NCBI GenBank assembly: GCA_005888865.1
Contig: VBCL01000072.1
Location: 15,665 to 20,882, forward strand
DNA: 5,218 bases
From: Betaproteobacteria bacterium
GTDB lineage: Bacteria > Pseudomonadota > Gammaproteobacteria > Burkholderiales > Casimicrobiaceae
Reading direction: 5' to 3'
The position numbers and the translations under genes were made by a program. A model generated the notes under the pieces. It worked only from the letters and a program-made list of their open reading frames with translations. It was not told the DNA's origin and searched no databases. How positions within the stretch are numbered: the first letter of the stretch is position 1; each line of letters opens with the position of its first letter. Shown here one piece after another: positions 1-5,039 of this stretch.

Positions 1-181
1 ACAGGTCCGGCTTGGCGAGCAGCGTCAAGAGCGCGCGCCCGATCTTCTCGAGGCGCGGCACGACGTCGCGAAAGAGCCATCCCGACATCGCCACCGCTTC
101 CCAGACGGCGAGGACGACGACGACGATCGCGATGCGCACGCGCATGACGCGGGTGATCCCGAAGCGCTCGCCTGTGTTCAC
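1..181 (-). CDS. ABC transporter permease 2, N-terminal part, truncated by the window edge
   Basis: This is the start of a second inner-membrane permease of the NitT/TauT importer encoded to its right. About 60 residues are visible. A short basic N-terminus is followed by a first membrane segment containing IAIVVVVLAVWEAVA, and then a typical linker with DVVPRLEKIGRALLTLL, which matches the beginning of SsuC/TauC-type permeases. The coupling (EAA) loop and remaining membrane segments lie outside the window. I chose GTG at 181 because it is the most upstream start before an in-frame stop at 206-208, and a G-run lies a few bases upstream. An ATG at 145 is the alternative and would still keep the membrane segment. 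It lies 100 nt downstream of permease 1 on the same strand, so the two subunits may form a heterodimeric channel. Family assignment is good. The substrate cannot be read from this fragment. Confidence 0.75.
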   Translation of the reverse strand, partial: MNTGERFGITRVMRVRIAIVVVVLAVWEAVAMSGWLFRDVVPRLEKIGRALLTLLAKPDL

Positions 182-281
182 GGAAGGACCCCCACGCTTG
201 CGGCCTCATTGGCCAATTCGGCCGCTGCGCTGCCCCCAAAAGCGGGGGCGCAATTCGCGCCTTGGGGCGGCCCTGCGGCGC
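182..281. other. GC-rich spacer with hairpins between the two permease genes
   Basis: This 100-nt gap holds several overlapping GC-rich inverted repeats. The clearest is a perfect 6-bp stem, GCCCCC at 232-237 with GGGGGC at 244-249, around a 6-nt loop. A mutually exclusive 5-bp stem is GGCGC at 247-251 with GCGCC at 257-261. Outer arms GGCCGC at 220-225 can pair with GCGGCC at 267-272. No T-run follows on the minus strand, so it is not a classical intrinsic terminator. It could stabilise the upstream mRNA or tune expression between the permeases. It could equally be a chance product of high GC. Confidence 0.4.
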
Positions 282-1031
282 TCATCGGGCTCGACCGAGC
301 CATCGCTCGATTCTTTCGGTGAGCAGGAAGAATCCGACACTCACCAGGATCACGAAAAAGATCGCGGCGTACATCGCCGGCAGGTCGTAGCGCTCCGCCA
401 GCTCGTTGACGAATTGCCCGAGGCCGCCGAAGTTGATCAGGAACTCGACGCCGACGATGTTGATGAGTGCGAACATGAGCCCGAGTCGCAACCCCACGAA
501 GATCGTCGGCAGTGCGGCCGGAAACAGGATCTTCCGGAACTGCTGCGATGGGCTCAGATTGAAGCTGCGGCCGACGTCGATCAGCGTCCGGCGGGTCCCG
601 GAAAGCCCTTCCACGGTCTTGAGAATGGCCGGCGGGAGCCCGGAGAGGAAGCCGATCATCACGATCGTGACCGCATTGCGGCCAAAGATCACCAGGAACA
701 AGGGGTAGAGCAGCACCAGCGGCGCGGCGGCAAGCGCCGCGATCCAGTTCTCGCAGGCGAGCCGGAGGATCTGCCATCGATACAGCAGCACGCCGAGCGA
801 GATTCCGACGAGCGCCACCAGTGTGCCGGCCGAGAGCGCCTCGGCGGCGGTGAACAGAAAGCGCTTGAGCACGCCCTCCTCGACGATGATGCGCTCGAAG
901 CTCAGCAGCACCGCGGAAGGCAGCGGAACGATACGGATCATCGCTTCGATGACGGCGAGCACGCCGACGAGCGTCGCCAGGCCAAGCGCGATCGGTCCCC
1001 ACGTGCCGCCGGAATCTCGCGGGGTGGTCAT
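282..1031 (-). CDS. ABC transporter permease 1, NitT/TauT (SsuC/TauC-like) family
   Basis: Inner-membrane channel subunit of an ABC importer, 249 residues, a normal length for the family. Hydrophobic segments are visible at roughly residues 12-32, 62-84, 95-117, 119-137, 176-195 and 220-238, consistent with a six-helix BPD_transp_1 fold. The cytoplasmic loop that contacts the ATPase is at about 140-175: EGLSGTRRTLIDVGRSF, then the ending KILFPAALP, the expected EAA-type pattern with G154. The start is ATG at 1031. The frame stays open to 1157, but that stretch overlaps the ATPase gene and is arginine-rich noise. The start lies 22 nt after the ATPase stop, so the two are surely co-transcribed. 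No strong Shine-Dalgarno is visible, which suggests translational coupling. The importer class takes up nitrate, taurine, alkanesulfonates, thiamine precursors and similar solutes. The actual substrate is not determinable here. Confidence 0.9.
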   Translation of the reverse strand: MTTPRDSGGTWGPIALGLATLVGVLAVIEAMIRIVPLPSAVLLSFERIIVEEGVLKRFLFTAAEALSAGTLVALVGISLGVLLYRWQILRLACENWIAALAAAPLVLLYPLFLVIFGRNAVTIVMIGFLSGLPPAILKTVEGLSGTRRTLIDVGRSFNLSPSQQFRKILFPAALPTIFVGLRLGLMFALINIVGVEFLINFGGLGQFVNELAERYDLPAMYAAIFFVILVSVGFFLLTERIERWLGRAR

Positions 1032-1053
1032 TGGCCGCCGATCGCGCGCGACT

Positions 1054-1866
1054 TCACGTCGCCCGCCGTGAATGCGCTTCGGCCTCGAGCATGCCGCGGC
1101 TCGCCTCCTCGCGCAGATCGTTCCAAATCTCCCCCACGAAGGCCTGGAAGGCGACACTGCCGGCGACTTCGGAGGTACGCGGCCGCGGCAGGTCGATGGC
1201 CACCACGCGCTTCACCCGGCCCGGACGATACGTCATGACCACGACCCGATCGGAGAGCTGCACCGCCTCGGCGATGTTGTGGGTCACCAGCAGCGTCGTC
1301 TGCGCGAGCTTCTGCTGAATCTGCAGCACCTTGTCGCCGAGCAGAAACCGCGTCTGCTCGTCGAGGGCCGCGAAGGGCTCGTCCATCAGCAGTATCTTGG
1401 GTTGCGAGGCGAGCGTGCGCGCGATCGCGACACGCTGACGCATGCCGCCGGACAGCTCCGCCGGATAATGACGCTCGAAACCCTGCAATCCGACCAGTGC
1501 AAGGTATTCGCGGGCACGGGCGATGCGTTCGTCCTTCGCCTTGCCCGCGATTTCGAGCGGAAACGCGATGTTCTCGACGACGGTGCGCCAGGGAAACGTC
1601 GATTCTTCCTGGAACACCATGCCGATCGCGGGATGCGGGCCGGAGACCGTCTGGCCTTCGACGATTACGCGCCCTTCGTCGGCGTCGGTGAGGCCGCCGA
1701 TGATGTTGAATACCGTCGACTTGCCGCACCCTGATGGCCCGATCACCGACAGCACCTCGCCCTGCGCCACATCGAACGAGACGTGATCGAGCGCAGTGAT
1801 CGTCTCGTCGGCCGCGGCGAAGCGCTTGACGAGGCCTTCCACCCGGAGCATGGCCGAAGTCGTCAT
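1054..1866 (-). CDS. ABC transporter ATP-binding protein, NitT/TauT (SsuB/TauB-like) family
   Basis: Cytoplasmic ATPase that powers the importer formed with the downstream permeases; 270 residues. All nucleotide-binding elements are intact: Walker A GPSGCGKST at 43-51, Q-loop glutamine Q86 in MVFQEES, signature LSGGMRQR at 138-145, Walker B ILLMDEP at 158-164, D-loop ALD at 167-169 and the switch histidine H196 in LLVTHNIAEA. The sequence STFPWRTVVENIAFPLE and the C-terminal YRPGRV...IDLPRPR stretch are typical of the NitT/TauT group rather than sugar or amino-acid importers. The start is ATG at 1866. An ATG at 1851 is a second choice. No clear Shine-Dalgarno precedes 1866. A possible 42-codon ORF ends 18 nt upstream, so coupling is possible. 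It is the first solid gene of the operon. Using ssu or tau names would over-claim, because the substrate-binding protein is not seen. Confidence 0.95.
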   Translation of the reverse strand: MTTSAMLRVEGLVKRFAAADETITALDHVSFDVAQGEVLSVIGPSGCGKSTVFNIIGGLTDADEGRVIVEGQTVSGPHPAIGMVFQEESTFPWRTVVENIAFPLEIAGKAKDERIARAREYLALVGLQGFERHYPAELSGGMRQRVAIARTLASQPKILLMDEPFAALDEQTRFLLGDKVLQIQQKLAQTTLLVTHNIAEAVQLSDRVVVMTYRPGRVKRVVAIDLPRPRTSEVAGSVAFQAFVGEIWNDLREEASRGMLEAEAHSRRAT

Positions 1867-1884
1867 TTCAGCAATCGGAGGATC

Positions 1885-2013
1885 TCACCCGGCGTTCGTG
1901 TTGTTCGGGAGACATCGCGGCGTCGATTTGGGGATTCGAATGCTCCCGCGCGACAGACGCGCATGGGAGCAGAACCCCATCGGCGTGTCAAACCGCGACT
2001 TCGATCGCGCCAT
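1885..2013 (-). CDS. possible 42-residue leader peptide or small protein upstream of the ABC operon
   Basis: I do not recognise this ORF. In its favour, the ATG at 2013 is preceded by GGGAGG with a 5-nt spacer, the best ribosome-binding site in the window. It lies on the operon's strand and stops 18 nt before the ATPase start. By hand count 33 of 42 codons end in G or C (79%), while a competing frame over the same bases (stop at 1863) shows only about half. The peptide is basic, with cysteines at 15 and 34 and the stretch GFCSHARLSRGSIRI. It has no membrane segment or signal peptide. The long hairpin at 1921-1985 lies inside it, so its codon bias may be a side effect of that structure. The frame also stays open upstream to 2217 without coding character. 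It could be an attenuation-type leader, a small protein or chance. Confidence 0.35.
   Translation of the reverse strand: MARSKSRFDTPMGFCSHARLSRGSIRIPKSTPRCLPNNTNAG
1921..1985. promoter_or_regulatory. long imperfect hairpin in the ABC operon leader
   Basis: A 65-nt inverted repeat with 24 Watson-Crick pairs. From the outside in, the stems are 1921-1922 with 1984-1985, CGAT 1924-1927 with ATCG 1979-1982, GGGG 1930-1933 with CCCC 1975-1978, TTC 1935-1937 with GAA 1972-1974, TGCTCCC 1941-1947 with GGGAGCA 1965-1971, and GCGC 1948-1951 with GCGC 1959-1962, closed by a 7-nt loop at 1952-1958. Small bulges lie at 1928-1929, 1934, 1938-1940 and 1963-1964. It lies 55-119 nt upstream of the ATPase ATG. 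If the operon is transcribed from further upstream, this would be a stable mRNA leader structure. No U-tract follows, so a simple terminator is unlikely. Confidence 0.55.
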
Positions 2014-2076
2014 GAATGCCTCCCGGCACGAACGGAGCTGCACATTTACACACTGAGGGGAAATGGCCAAACTTGG

Positions 2077-2110
2077 TGCACGGTTGCAATTGCTGCATTG
2101 CATCAGTGCA
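2077..2110. promoter_or_regulatory. 34-bp two-fold symmetric dyad, candidate operator
   Basis: Two nested pairs of arms share one centre of symmetry, between 2093 and 2094. The inner arms are TGCAAT at 2085-2090 and ATTGCA at 2097-2102. The outer arms are TGCAC at 2077-2081 and GTGCA at 2106-2110. G2083 and C2104 also match, giving 12 symmetric positions per 17-bp half. TGCA occurs five times in the 34 bp. This is the form of a binding site for a dimeric or tetrameric repressor or activator. It lies about 210 bp upstream of the ATPase start and about 65 bp upstream of the candidate leader ORF. No regulator gene is in the window. As RNA it could also fold as a hairpin. Confidence 0.45.
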
Positions 2111-2120
2111 GGGCATCGAA

Positions 2121-2189
2121 GCCAACCCTGGCCTCCACGTGCGACAAGGGCTTGTTCCATCTGGCATTCTTGTCGAGGCCTGTCTTGGC
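2121..2189. promoter_or_regulatory. nested inverted repeat, candidate structured RNA element
   Basis: Three arm pairs are nested: GCCAA 2121-2125 with TTGGC 2185-2189, GGCCT 2130-2134 with AGGCC 2176-2180, and CGACAAG 2142-2148 with CTTGTCG 2169-2175. The right-hand arms of the inner two stems abut directly, while the left-hand side has a 7-nt bulge at 2135-2141. The apical loop is 20 nt. That makes 17 pairs in 69 nt in a stretch without a gene. Read on the minus strand it would lie at the 5' end of an ABC operon leader. I do not recognise a known riboswitch class: TPP, guanidine and cobalamin consensus sequences were not evident. Confidence 0.35.
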
Positions 2190-2424
2190 ACAGTGCTTGT
2201 GGTACCCCACTCATCACTCCGCAGGCAGGGAGCTTTCAATAAACGCCGACACCGTCGAAGGGATTACCCGCCTCGCCGTGGCGTTGTCGCTGCTCACGTC
2301 GTACAAGATCGGCCGCGGCGGTAGCTGGCATCGGGCGCGCCAGCGCGTAGCGCGTATTCTCGCCAACGGTCCGCAAAAACAGCGTGATCCGGGCGGGCGA
2401 AGCTCCTCTCCGACACCTGGGCCC
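2190..2424. other. intergenic stretch with no recognisable content
   Basis: Several reading frames remain open across this stretch on both strands, but none gives a recognisable protein. No convincing sigma-70 promoter, tRNA or insertion-sequence end was found. Part of the frame that becomes the possible small protein at 2425-2619 is open here from before 2278, where another GTG offers an alternative start. Base composition from about 2041 to 2240 looks less GC-rich than the flanking genes. Confidence 0.4.
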
Positions 2425-2619
2425 GTGCCCGAGTCGAAGCGTCAGACGTTTCGCCTGCACGTCATCGTCGCCGGATTGTGGCTAGCGCTGTCGCTCCTGC
2501 TTGTGGCCTACGCGACGATCCGCGGCGAGGTCGCCTTCGCGGAGCTCGACGGGCTGGATCTGGTGACCACATATTCCCTGGGACCGGTCGCGCCGTTACT
2601 CGATCCCTCGCGTGATTGA
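2425..2619 (+). CDS. possible small single-pass membrane protein, unknown function
   Basis: Not a family I recognise. The 64-residue reading begins at GTG 2425 with a positively charged N-terminus (PESKRQTFRLH), followed by a strongly hydrophobic segment at about residues 12-32 (VIVAGLWLALSLLLVAYATI), and then a polar, acidic tail. This pattern suits an N-in inner-membrane anchor. About 80% of its codons end in G or C, similar to real genes nearby. Its stop lies 5 nt from the convergent fadH stop, a tight arrangement often seen with real genes. Against it, no good Shine-Dalgarno is present, the start is uncertain (GTG at 2278 is also in frame), and open frames are common by chance in GC-rich DNA. 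It may also be the tail of a decayed gene. Confidence 0.3.
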   Translation: MPESKRQTFRLHVIVAGLWLALSLLLVAYATIRGEVAFAELDGLDLVTTYSLGPVAPLLDPSRD

Positions 2620-2624
2620 GGAGC

Positions 2625-4688
2625 TCAAAGGGTCATCGCGACGCGCGTTCCCTGATCGACCGCGCGCTTTGCGTCGAGCTCCACGGCGACATCCGCACCG
2701 CCGATCAGCTGCGGCTTGATCCCCGCGGCTTCGAGCGCCGCGACCAGCTCGCGTCGCGGCTCCTGGCCCGCACAGATCACCACCGTGTCGACGTCGAGCA
2801 CCTGCGGCGCGCCGTCGACGACGATGTGCAGCCCCGCGTCGTCGATCTTCACGTACTCGACGCCCGACAGCATCTTTACGCCACGCCGGCGCAGCAGCGT
2901 GCGTCGGATCCAGCCGGTGGTCTTCGCCAGGCTCTCGCCGACCTTCGAGGACTTACGCTGAAGTAGCCAGAGCTGTCGCGGCGAACGGGGAAACGGCGAT
3001 GGAACGCCGGGCTTCGCGGCCAGTTTGAGCCCGCCGCGCGTCGCGTAGTCCGAATCGATACCCCACTCGGCCCGGAACGCCGCGATCGCCGGATCGTCGG
3101 CGCGTCCGTCGCTCGCGTGTCCATCGGCCGATTCGCCCGCCGTCAGGAATTCCGCGACGTCGAAGCCAATGCCGCCGGCGCCGACGATCGCCACGCGCGT
3201 TCCTGCGATCTTTCGCCCTTCGACGATCTCGACATAACCGGCGACCTTCGGATGGTCGAGTCCGGGGATCGGCGGACGCCGCGGCACGATGCCCGTCGAA
3301 AGGATCACGTTGTCGAAGCCGCGCAACTCCTCCACGCCGGCGCGCCGATTCAGTCTCTGCTCGACACCGAGCTTCGCCAGCCGCGTTCGGAAGTAGCGCA
3401 GCGTCTCGGCGAACTCTTCCTTGCCCGGGATACGCCGCGCGAGATTGAACTGGCCGCCGATCTCCGCCGCCGCCTCGAAGAGCGTCACCTCGTGCCCGCG
3501 CTCTGCGGCGGTGACCGCGCACGCCATGCCGGCCGGGCCCGCGCCGACAATTGCGACCTTCTTTCTCGCAACGGCGGGCACGAGCGTCAATTCGATCTCG
3601 CGACATGCGTAAGGGTTGACCAGGCACGTCGCGGTCGCGCGCTCGAAGATCTGGTCGAGGCACGCCTGATTGCAGCCGATGCAAGTGTTGATCTCGTCCG
3701 CGCGGCCGAGCGCCGCCTTGCGCACGAACTCCGGATCGGCGAGAAAGGGCCGCGCCATCGACACCATGTCCGCATCGCCCCGTGCGAGGAGCGTCTCGGC
3801 GGTGGCCGGATCGTTGATGCGGTTGGTGGTAATCAGCGGAATCTTCACCTCGCCCGTCAGGCGTCGGGTCACCCATGCGAACGCCGCGCGCGGCACCATC
3901 GTGGCGATGGTCGGGATGCGCGCTTCGTGCCAGCCGATGCCGGTGTTGATCATCGTCGCACCCGCGGCTTCCACCGCCTGCGCCAGCGACACGACCTCGT
4001 CCCAGGTGCTGCCACCCTCGACCAGATCGAGCATCGACAGCCGGTAGATGATGATGAACTTCGGTCCGACGGCCTCGCGCGTGCGGCGCACGATCGCAAT
4101 CGGAAAGCGCACCCGATTGAGGAACGAGCCGCCAAATTCGTCGTCGCGGAGGTTGGTCTGCGGCGCGATGAACTGATTGATGAGATAGCCCTCGGAACCC
4201 ATGATCTCGACGCCGTCGTAGCCCGCTCGTTGCGCGAGCTTCGCGCAACGCACGTACGCGGCGATCGTCCGCTGGATGCCCCAGCGCGTCAGCGCGCGAG
4301 GGCGAAACGGCGTGATCGGAGATTTCACGCGCGACGGCGCGACCGACAGCGGGTGATACGCGTAGCGTCCTGCGTGCAGGATCTGCAGCGCGATCCTGCC
4401 GCCGTTGGCGTGGACTGCGTCGGTGATCAGGCGATGCTTGCTGACTTGCCATGGAAAAGAGAGCTGCGAGGCGCGCGGCTCGAGCCTGCCGGTGAAGTTG
4501 GGCGCGATGCCGCCGGTGACGATCAAGCCCGCGCCGCCTTTTGCCCGCGCCGCATAGAATGCCGCGAGCTTCTCGAAGCCGTCGGTCGCCTCCTCGAGCC
4601 CGGTATGCATCGAGCCCATGAGCACGCGGTTGGCGAGCGTCGTGAAGCCGAGGTTCAGAGGGGCGAGGAGGTGCGGGTAGGGGTTCAT
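2625..4688 (-). CDS. fadH: 2,4-dienoyl-CoA reductase (NADPH), FadH
   Basis: An iron-sulfur flavoenzyme of the cytoplasm that reduces 2,4-dienoyl-CoA intermediates with NADPH, so that unsaturated fatty acids can enter beta-oxidation. At 687 residues it is close to E. coli FadH (about 670) and reads as nearly collinear with it. Residues 1-330 form the Old-Yellow-Enzyme-like FMN barrel, starting YPHLLAPLNLGFTTL with RVLMGSMHTGLEE. Catalytic Tyr168 (GSEGYLIN) and His254 (GIGWHEARIP) match E. coli Tyr166 and His252. The 4Fe-4S cysteines are C336, C339, C343 and C355. The FAD motif GAGPAG is at 382-387 and the NADPH motif GAGGIG at 503-508. EWGIDS and the ending LDAKRAVDQGTR are typical. Residues 517-535 form a small insertion relative to E. 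coli. The start at 4688 follows family alignment; upstream AGGA sits unusually close to it. The upstream open frame to 5171 is not coding. Confidence 0.97.
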   Translation of the reverse strand: MNPYPHLLAPLNLGFTTLANRVLMGSMHTGLEEATDGFEKLAAFYAARAKGGAGLIVTGGIAPNFTGRLEPRASQLSFPWQVSKHRLITDAVHANGGRIALQILHAGRYAYHPLSVAPSRVKSPITPFRPRALTRWGIQRTIAAYVRCAKLAQRAGYDGVEIMGSEGYLINQFIAPQTNLRDDEFGGSFLNRVRFPIAIVRRTREAVGPKFIIIYRLSMLDLVEGGSTWDEVVSLAQAVEAAGATMINTGIGWHEARIPTIATMVPRAAFAWVTRRLTGEVKIPLITTNRINDPATAETLLARGDADMVSMARPFLADPEFVRKAALGRADEINTCIGCNQACLDQIFERATATCLVNPYACREIELTLVPAVARKKVAIVGAGPAGMACAVTAAERGHEVTLFEAAAEIGGQFNLARRIPGKEEFAETLRYFRTRLAKLGVEQRLNRRAGVEELRGFDNVILSTGIVPRRPPIPGLDHPKVAGYVEIVEGRKIAGTRVAIVGAGGIGFDVAEFLTAGESADGHASDGRADDPAIAAFRAEWGIDSDYATRGGLKLAAKPGVPSPFPRSPRQLWLLQRKSSKVGESLAKTTGWIRRTLLRRRGVKMLSGVEYVKIDDAGLHIVVDGAPQVLDVDTVVICAGQEPRRELVAALEAAGIKPQLIGGADVAVELDAKRAVDQGTRVAMTL

Positions 4689-4802
4689 TCCTCGTTGCTG
4701 TTCAACTCGGCCGAGCGTAGCCGGACCAGGGGCGAGGTTAACGCATCGAGGGCTAGCCTTGTGGTAATATGGTAAGGATGTAATGCAAACGGAATCCTTA
4801 CC
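4689..4802. promoter_or_regulatory. divergent intergenic region between fadH and the toxin-antitoxin operon
   Basis: These 114 bp must hold the promoters of both fadH (minus strand) and the antitoxin (plus strand). For the antitoxin, TAATAT at 4765-4770 is a plausible -10 box, but there is no good -35 at standard spacing; TTAACG at 4738-4743 would be 21 bp away. For fadH I see no convincing boxes. A perfect 10-bp palindrome, CTCGGCCGAG at 4706-4715, lies 17 bp upstream of the fadH start codon. An 8-bp palindrome GGCTAGCC lies at 4751-4758. Either could be an operator. I could not assign them to a known regulator. Confidence 0.5.
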
Positions 4803-4804
4803 AT
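4769..4804. promoter_or_regulatory. 11-bp perfect inverted repeat, likely autoregulatory operator of the toxin-antitoxin pair
   Basis: ATGGTAAGGAT at 4769-4779 and ATCCTTACCAT at 4794-4804 are perfect reverse complements, separated by 14 bp. The left arm begins at the end of the candidate -10 box, and the right arm ends on the first two bases of the antitoxin start codon. AbrB-fold antitoxins commonly bind such repeats at their own promoter, so an operator for the antitoxin or its toxin complex is the natural reading. If transcription starts upstream of the left arm, the same repeat would also fold in the mRNA and mask the start codon. Confidence 0.7.
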
Positions 4805-5039
4805 GGCCGTGGCCGCCATCTCGAAAATTACCGCCAAGGGTCAAACCACTGTCCCGCAAGAAGTGCGCGCCGCGCTCAAGAGCAAGCCGGGAGATATGCT
4901 CGCTTGGGAGGTCGAGCCCGACGGGCGTGTTGCCGTGCGGCGCATCCAGCCTCTGGACGTCGAGTATCTGCAGGCGGTGCAAGGCACGTTGAGCGAATGG
5001 CACACGGCTGAAGACGACAAGGCTTATGGCAAGCTTTGA
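4803..5039 (+). CDS. type II antitoxin, AbrB/MazE (SpoVT-AbrB) fold
   Basis: A 78-residue antitoxin of a type II toxin-antitoxin pair. Residues about 6-48 form the swapped-hairpin AbrB DNA-binding domain: ISKITAKGQTTVPQEVR, then KPGDMLAWEVEPDGRVAVRRI. The acidic tail (LSEWHTAEDDKAYGKL, about 63-78) resembles the toxin-binding end of PemK/MazF-partner antitoxins, where a TLSEW...DDKAY pattern is usual. It is expected to neutralise the toxin by direct binding and to repress the operon. The start ATG at 4803 places the conserved ISKITAKGQ stretch at the normal distance from the N-terminus. The Shine-Dalgarno is weak (GGAAT about 10 nt upstream) and the start codon overlaps an inverted repeat. 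Its last 14 bases overlap the toxin gene in another frame, as is typical of coupled pairs. The sub-family name (mazE, pemI, prlF) cannot be fixed from sequence alone. Confidence 0.88.
   Translation: MAVAAISKITAKGQTTVPQEVRAALKSKPGDMLAWEVEPDGRVAVRRIQPLDVEYLQAVQGTLSEWHTAEDDKAYGKL

Noticed and set aside
1032..1157. Longer permease 1 starting at ATG 1157
   Set aside because: The extension overlaps the ATPase gene by about 100 bases and encodes arginine-rich sequence unlike any permease N-terminus. ATG 1031 fits the family length.
12..1238. 408-codon open frame on the plus strand, opposite the permease and ATPase genes
   Set aside because: Its translation is arginine-, aspartate- and glutamine-rich low-complexity text, and it lies antisense to clear ABC genes with intact motifs. 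It is a mirror effect of GC-rich codon use.
1930..1947. tRNA T-arm-like sequence around TTCGAAT
   Set aside because: The bases flanking the loop do not form the required 5-bp T stem, and no acceptor or anticodon arms are present. It is explained by the long hairpin.
1863..2045. 60-codon minus-strand frame whose stop overlaps the ATPase start as ATGA
   Set aside because: The overlap looks like coupling, but only about half its codons end in G or C, there is no good ribosome-binding site, and the competing 42-codon frame fits better.
1867..2240. Known riboswitch (TPP, guanidine-I/II, cobalamin) upstream of the ABC operon
   Set aside because: The conserved core words of these classes were looked for by eye on the minus strand and not found. 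A covariance search would be needed to exclude divergent forms.
1783..2619. 278-codon plus-strand frame as one protein
   Set aside because: Its first part is antisense to the ATPase start and its middle has no coding character. Only the last 64 codons look plausible.
2600..2630. Bidirectional terminator between the convergent genes
   Set aside because: Only a weak 4-bp stem (CCTC with GAGG) and no T-run are present.
3117..4775. 552-codon open frame on the plus strand, opposite fadH
   Set aside because: fadH on the minus strand is unambiguous along this whole stretch, and the antisense translation has no recognisable domain.
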